A stretch of DNA of 64,000 bases from an uncultured SAR116 cluster alpha proteobacterium (GTDB lineage: Bacteria; Pseudomonadota; Alphaproteobacteria; Puniceispirillales; Marisalimonadaceae). The notes below the pieces were generated by a model. That model had not been told where the DNA came from, ran no database searches, and was given only the letters and a program-made list of their open reading frames with translations. The stretch's first letter is position 1. Every line of letters starts with the position of its first letter. The translations under genes were made by a program, and so were the position numbers. The DNA lies in assembly GCA_902590245.1 (NCBI GenBank), contig CACIWG010000007.1:1-64000 (forward strand), in the 5' to 3' direction. Of this stretch, positions 61,135-64,000 are shown piece by piece.

Positions 61135-61998
61135 TTATTTTTTTCTCATAATCATAAATAAAATTATTGCAATGAATATTGCAAGAAAAGAAATTCCTGT
61201 TGTTAAAGTGCCTAGTGCATAAATAACAGGAGTAGTAACTGTCGTTGTAAGACCTTTTAATTCTAGTGGCAATGTGTTTGTTGCTCCCATAACTTGTGAT
61301 GAACGAGCCAATTCATCATACGATAATGTAAAACCAAAAAGCGCTATTCCAATTACACTAGGTGCTATGATAGGCAAAACAACAAATTTAAACGTTTGCC
61401 AAGACGATGCACCAAGATCCATTGATGCTTCCTCAAATGATTTGTCAAATCTATTAAAAATCGCAAACATAATTAATAAACCAAAAGGTAGTGTCCAAGT
61501 AAGTTGTGCTCCAAGCCCGCTAGAATACATATTTAATGTTGTTTGGAAATCATTGATTATCCATTGAATACTATATTTATCTCCTAAAAATTTTAAGGTT
61601 TCGTCAAGAAGTCTAAATTCTAGCGCAATACCAAGACTTAAAATAATTGATGGTACGATTAAACTTGAAACTGTTATAAGAAATAAAAAATTTGCTCCAA
61701 AAAATTTTTTTCTAAAAGCCATTCCAGCGGATACAGAAAGTAAGACTGTTAGAACCATTAAAATTAGACCTAGCAATATTGATCTCCTGAATGCTGAGCC
61801 AATATCGACATAACCTCCTCCTTCCCAAAGCTTATGAAACCAATGGAATGAGAACCCATTCATAGGAAAAGTTAATCCTCCTTCGGGACCTTGAAAGCTG
61901 AGAACCACAATAGTAAAAGTGGGTCCATACAAGAAAATTACAAAAGCTAAAAAAAAGCCCCAACAAAAATAGTAAGATTTTCCTTTTTTATTTAACAT
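61135..61998 (-). CDS. Polyamine-type ABC transporter permease (PotC-like)
   Basis: The 287-residue permease has about six helices. The N-terminus 'FFLAFVIFLYGPTFTIVVLS' and the EAA loop 'EEASMDLGASSWQTFKFVVL' are typical of the second permease of spermidine/putrescine-class transporters. It follows the PotB-like gene with no gap (61998/61999). The operon has no ATPase here. The ligand may be a polyamine or another cationic amide. Confidence 0.88.
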   Translation of the reverse strand: MLNKKGKSYYFCWGFFLAFVIFLYGPTFTIVVLSFQGPEGGLTFPMNGFSFHWFHKLWEGGGYVDIGSAFRRSILLGLILMVLTVLLSVSAGMAFRKKFFGANFLFLITVSSLIVPSIILSLGIALEFRLLDETLKFLGDKYSIQWIINDFQTTLNMYSSGLGAQLTWTLPFGLLIMFAIFNRFDKSFEEASMDLGASSWQTFKFVVLPIIAPSVIGIALFGFTLSYDELARSSQVMGATNTLPLELKGLTTTVTTPVIYALGTLTTGISFLAIFIAIILFMIMRKK

Positions 61999-62868
61999 TT
62001 ATAATTCTTTTCTAATATCTATGAATTTAGTCATAGTCCAAATTAAAAGTAGTGTAATCATTAGAAGAATAACAGCATTAGCGGCTGCAGAGGGCAATTG
62101 TAAATAACTCATTTCTACTTGAATGATTTTTCCAATTGAAGCTATTTGCTGTCCTCCCATTATTCCAATGGTTAAGAAATCACCCATTACAACAGTTATT
62201 ACAAAAATTGATCCAATTATAATGCCGGGTTTACATAGTGGAATAATAATATTTGTCAAAATTTGGAAACCATTTGCACCAGAATCATAAGCTGCTTCGA
62301 TAAGAGATTTGTCTATTCTTATTAAGGAGTTAAATATTGGCACAATCATAAATAATGTATAAAGGTGTACAAAAGCTAAAATGACAGAAAAATGAGAATA
62401 TAAAAACCACTCTTGAGGTTCATCAATCACACCAGTTGAGATCAAAAAAGAATTGAATAAACCATTTCTTCCAAGAAGTGGTATCCACGAAATCATTCTT
62501 ATTACATTTGAAGTCCAAAATGGAATTGTACATATTAAAAACAAGACAATCTGCATTCCTACTGATCTGACATGAAATACTAAAAAATAAGCGACGGTGA
62601 ATCCAATAATTAATGTAAAAAACCATGCCATAAAACAAAAATAAAAAGTTGATAAATAAGTTTTGAAAGTAACGCAGAGGTCGTTTGAAAATTCAAAGCA
62701 TTTATTGAAAATATATTTATAATTATCAAAAATAAAATCAGGAATTATGGAGTACTCCGTATAATCCCAAAAACTTACTATGATAGTTAAAATAAGAGGT
62801 ATTATAAAAAAAAATATGAAAATTAGATAAAATGGAAAAGCTAGTAAAAAATATTTATTGATTTTCAT
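61999..62868 (-). CDS. Polyamine-type ABC transporter permease (PotB-like)
   Basis: The 289-residue permease has about six helices; it begins with 'YFLLAFPFYLIFIFFFIIPL' and carries the EAA loop 'LIEAAYDSGANGFQILTNII' followed by 'IPLCKPGIIIGSIFVIT'. The arrangement matches PotB, and it forms a heterodimer with the downstream PotC-like protein. It lies 63 bases downstream of the binding-protein gene, with the hairpin 62891-62924 in between. Confidence 0.88.
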   Translation of the reverse strand: MKINKYFLLAFPFYLIFIFFFIIPLILTIIVSFWDYTEYSIIPDFIFDNYKYIFNKCFEFSNDLCVTFKTYLSTFYFCFMAWFFTLIIGFTVAYFLVFHVRSVGMQIVLFLICTIPFWTSNVIRMISWIPLLGRNGLFNSFLISTGVIDEPQEWFLYSHFSVILAFVHLYTLFMIVPIFNSLIRIDKSLIEAAYDSGANGFQILTNIIIPLCKPGIIIGSIFVITVVMGDFLTIGIMGGQQIASIGKIIQVEMSYLQLPSAAANAVILLMITLLLIWTMTKFIDIRKEL

Positions 62869-62890
62869 ATCTATTTTTTAGATGGAAATT

Positions 62891-62924
62891 ATGTAGAGAG
62901 CAATGATAAAATTACTCTCTACAT
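62891..62924 (-). terminator. Perfect hairpin between the SBP and permease genes
   Basis: ATGTAGAGAG at 62891-62900 pairs perfectly with CTCTCTACAT at 62915-62924 (14-base loop with extra inner AAT/ATT pairing). On the transcribed minus strand it starts eight bases after the binding-protein stop codon. No U-run follows. By position it is most likely an mRNA 3' stabiliser or partial attenuator that keeps the binding protein in excess over its permeases. Confidence 0.6.
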
Positions 62925-62931
62925 TTTAAAA

Positions 62932-64000
62932 TTAGGAAGCTATCATCTCATTCCATTTTCTAACCATGTATTTGTTTTCATCCATGGTAGCGTTCCAACA
63001 AGCAACTGCACCCATACGATCATTATAAGATCCACCGTCTCTTATCTCACCTTTAGACGCAAGTTTTTTTCCAGTCGGTGAAAGTATATCCTGAGCAGCA
63101 GGTTTGCCGTTCATCCAATAATCCCACTCATATGCTTTCATGTTTTTCTCTGCAGTTGATAAAACAGCGGAGTAATAGCCTTGTCTGTTTAAGTAAGCTC
63201 CCATCCAGCCTGATAAAAACCAATTGATGTATTCGTAACATATGTCGGCTTGTCTTCCTTTAGCAGTTGAAGGTAGTGCAAAACCAGCTGCCCACGCTCT
63301 ATAACCTTCTTTAAGTGGTTGATAAATACATGGAATACCTTGTGATCTTACAGCTGTTATTGCCGGAGACCACATTGATTGAATTACGACCTCTCCTGAA
63401 GCCATTAAATTAACACTTTCATTAAAGTCGCTCCAAAATGCTCTAAATTGACCAGCTTTTTTTGCTTCAGTGAAAATTTTCATAGTTAAGTCAATTTCAG
63501 CTTTTGTCATATTACCTTTATCTGGATAAGTATATTCACCCATTGCTTCAACAACCATTGCTGCATCCATAATTCCAATTGATGGAATATTAAGAATACA
63601 AGCTTTACCTTTAAATTCTGGGTTTAATAGTTCAGCCCAAGTATTTATTGGTCTTTTGATAAGATCTGGTCTGATACCAAGAGTATCAGCGTTATATACA
63701 GTTGGTATTAAAGTTGCGTATCTAGTCGGTTCTTTAGAAAATTCAGTAGAATTCGGGCCTTTAAGGTATAAAACTTTCTTTGGAGCAGTTCCTTGATCAC
63801 CAATAGTTTTTCCATTTACTTTACCTTCGGTGAATGCAGTTACTACATTACTCCATTCCTTAATCCTATTTGTATCCATACCTAAAAGACTTCCTGATGG
63901 TACAAGTTTGGGCATACTAAAATATTCAGAATCAACAATATCAAAGCTGTTTGGTTGTGTAAGAATTGTTTTAACAACTTCATCAGTAGTTTTAGAAATG
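62932..64000 (-). CDS. Polyamine-type ABC transporter substrate-binding protein (5' end cut by window)
   Basis: The frame is open to the right edge, so the N-terminus and signal peptide are missing. The visible part, about 355 residues, begins 'ISKTTDEVVKTIL'. It has 'ATLIPTVYNADTLGIRPDLI', 'TWAELLNPEFKGKACILNIP', 'ESVNLMASGEVVIQSMWSPA' and 'GYRAWAAGFALPSTAKG', patterns of PotD/PotF-type and SBP_bac_8-type proteins. An internal ATG at 63915 is not the start, because in-frame coding sequence continues upstream to the edge. It supplies ligand to the PotB/PotC-like permeases. Confidence 0.88.
   Translation of the reverse strand, partial: ISKTTDEVVKTILTQPNSFDIVDSEYFSMPKLVPSGSLLGMDTNRIKEWSNVVTAFTEGKVNGKTIGDQGTAPKKVLYLKGPNSTEFSKEPTRYATLIPTVYNADTLGIRPDLIKRPINTWAELLNPEFKGKACILNIPSIGIMDAAMVVEAMGEYTYPDKGNMTKAEIDLTMKIFTEAKKAGQFRAFWSDFNESVNLMASGEVVIQSMWSPAITAVRSQGIPCIYQPLKEGYRAWAAGFALPSTAKGRQADICYEYINWFLSGWMGAYLNRQGYYSAVLSTAEKNMKAYEWDYWMNGKPAAQDILSPTGKKLASKGEIRDGGSYNDRMGAVACWNATMDENKYMVRKWNEMIAS

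Noticed and set aside
1-64000. Prophage, insertion sequence, CRISPR array, toxin-antitoxin or classical defence system
   Set aside because: No transposase, integrase, Cas, terminase, toxin or nuclease-helicase pattern, and no array of direct repeats, was seen on either strand.

Overview
The window is a very AT-rich (about 30% G+C by eye), tightly packed bacterial chromosome segment with about 72 protein genes. No rRNA, tRNA, CRISPR array, insertion sequence or phage gene was seen, and no gap exceeds about 140 bases. The gene set (an alphaproteobacterial-type Fur, the ferritin-membrane iron exporter MbfA, a DUF1989 protein, many SDR, acyl-CoA and ABC-transport genes) and the compaction suggest a streamlined marine planktonic alphaproteobacterium of the SAR11/HIMB59/AEGEAN-169 kind. 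That placement is an inference from style, not a phylogenetic result. All 12 convergent gene pairs have stop codons within 11 nt of each other or overlap.

Layout. 1-16.8 kb holds a partial unknown gene, a winged-helix regulator with an SDR and a VOC protein, a tartrate/D-malate-type dehydrogenase, an FMN lactate dehydrogenase, an esterase, a 10-TM metal exporter, a GAF protein, a haloalkane-dehalogenase-like hydrolase, a glycosyltransferase, a glycerate 2-kinase, a crotonase, a lytic transglycosylase, a nitroreductase, an MFS carrier and an MBL hydrolase. 16.8-31 kb starts with a photolyase-like protein whose domains appear in reversed order. It continues with acyl-CoA metabolism (CoA transferase, thiolase, crotonase, a pair of acyl-CoA dehydrogenases) and an acid-sugar set (RraA-like, OtnK-like kinase, ABM protein, a second decarboxylating dehydrogenase).

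31-36.2 kb is an iron island: MbfA (export), a ferric-iron binding protein behind a Fur-box-like operator, a 43-residue membrane protein, Fur, and an iron ABC permease. No ATPase for this transporter is present. 36.3-41.1 kb holds threonine synthase, a GFA protein, a DapA-family lyase, an AbrB-family membrane protein that lacks a canonical start codon, and an Ldh2-family dehydrogenase.

41.2-64 kb is a nitrogen-scavenging island. It contains an amino-acid-type ABC transporter (no ATPase) with DUF1989, a NitT/TauT-type ABC transporter, XdhAB, an 8-oxoguanine/guanine-type deaminase, ureidoglycolate lyase, allantoicase, a dihydropyrimidinase-like hydrolase, the complete urease operon ureDABCEFG, uracil phosphoribosyltransferase, a hydantoin/allantoin racemase, and a polyamine-type ABC transporter cut by the window end. 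Read together they describe uptake of purines or ureides and their breakdown through allantoate and ureidoglycolate to urea, then ammonia. No uricase, HIU hydrolase, OHCU decarboxylase or XdhC is visible in the window.

Two features stand out for follow-up: the apparently circularly permuted photolyase, and perfect hairpins placed 8-15 nt after the stop codons of three of the four ABC binding-protein genes.
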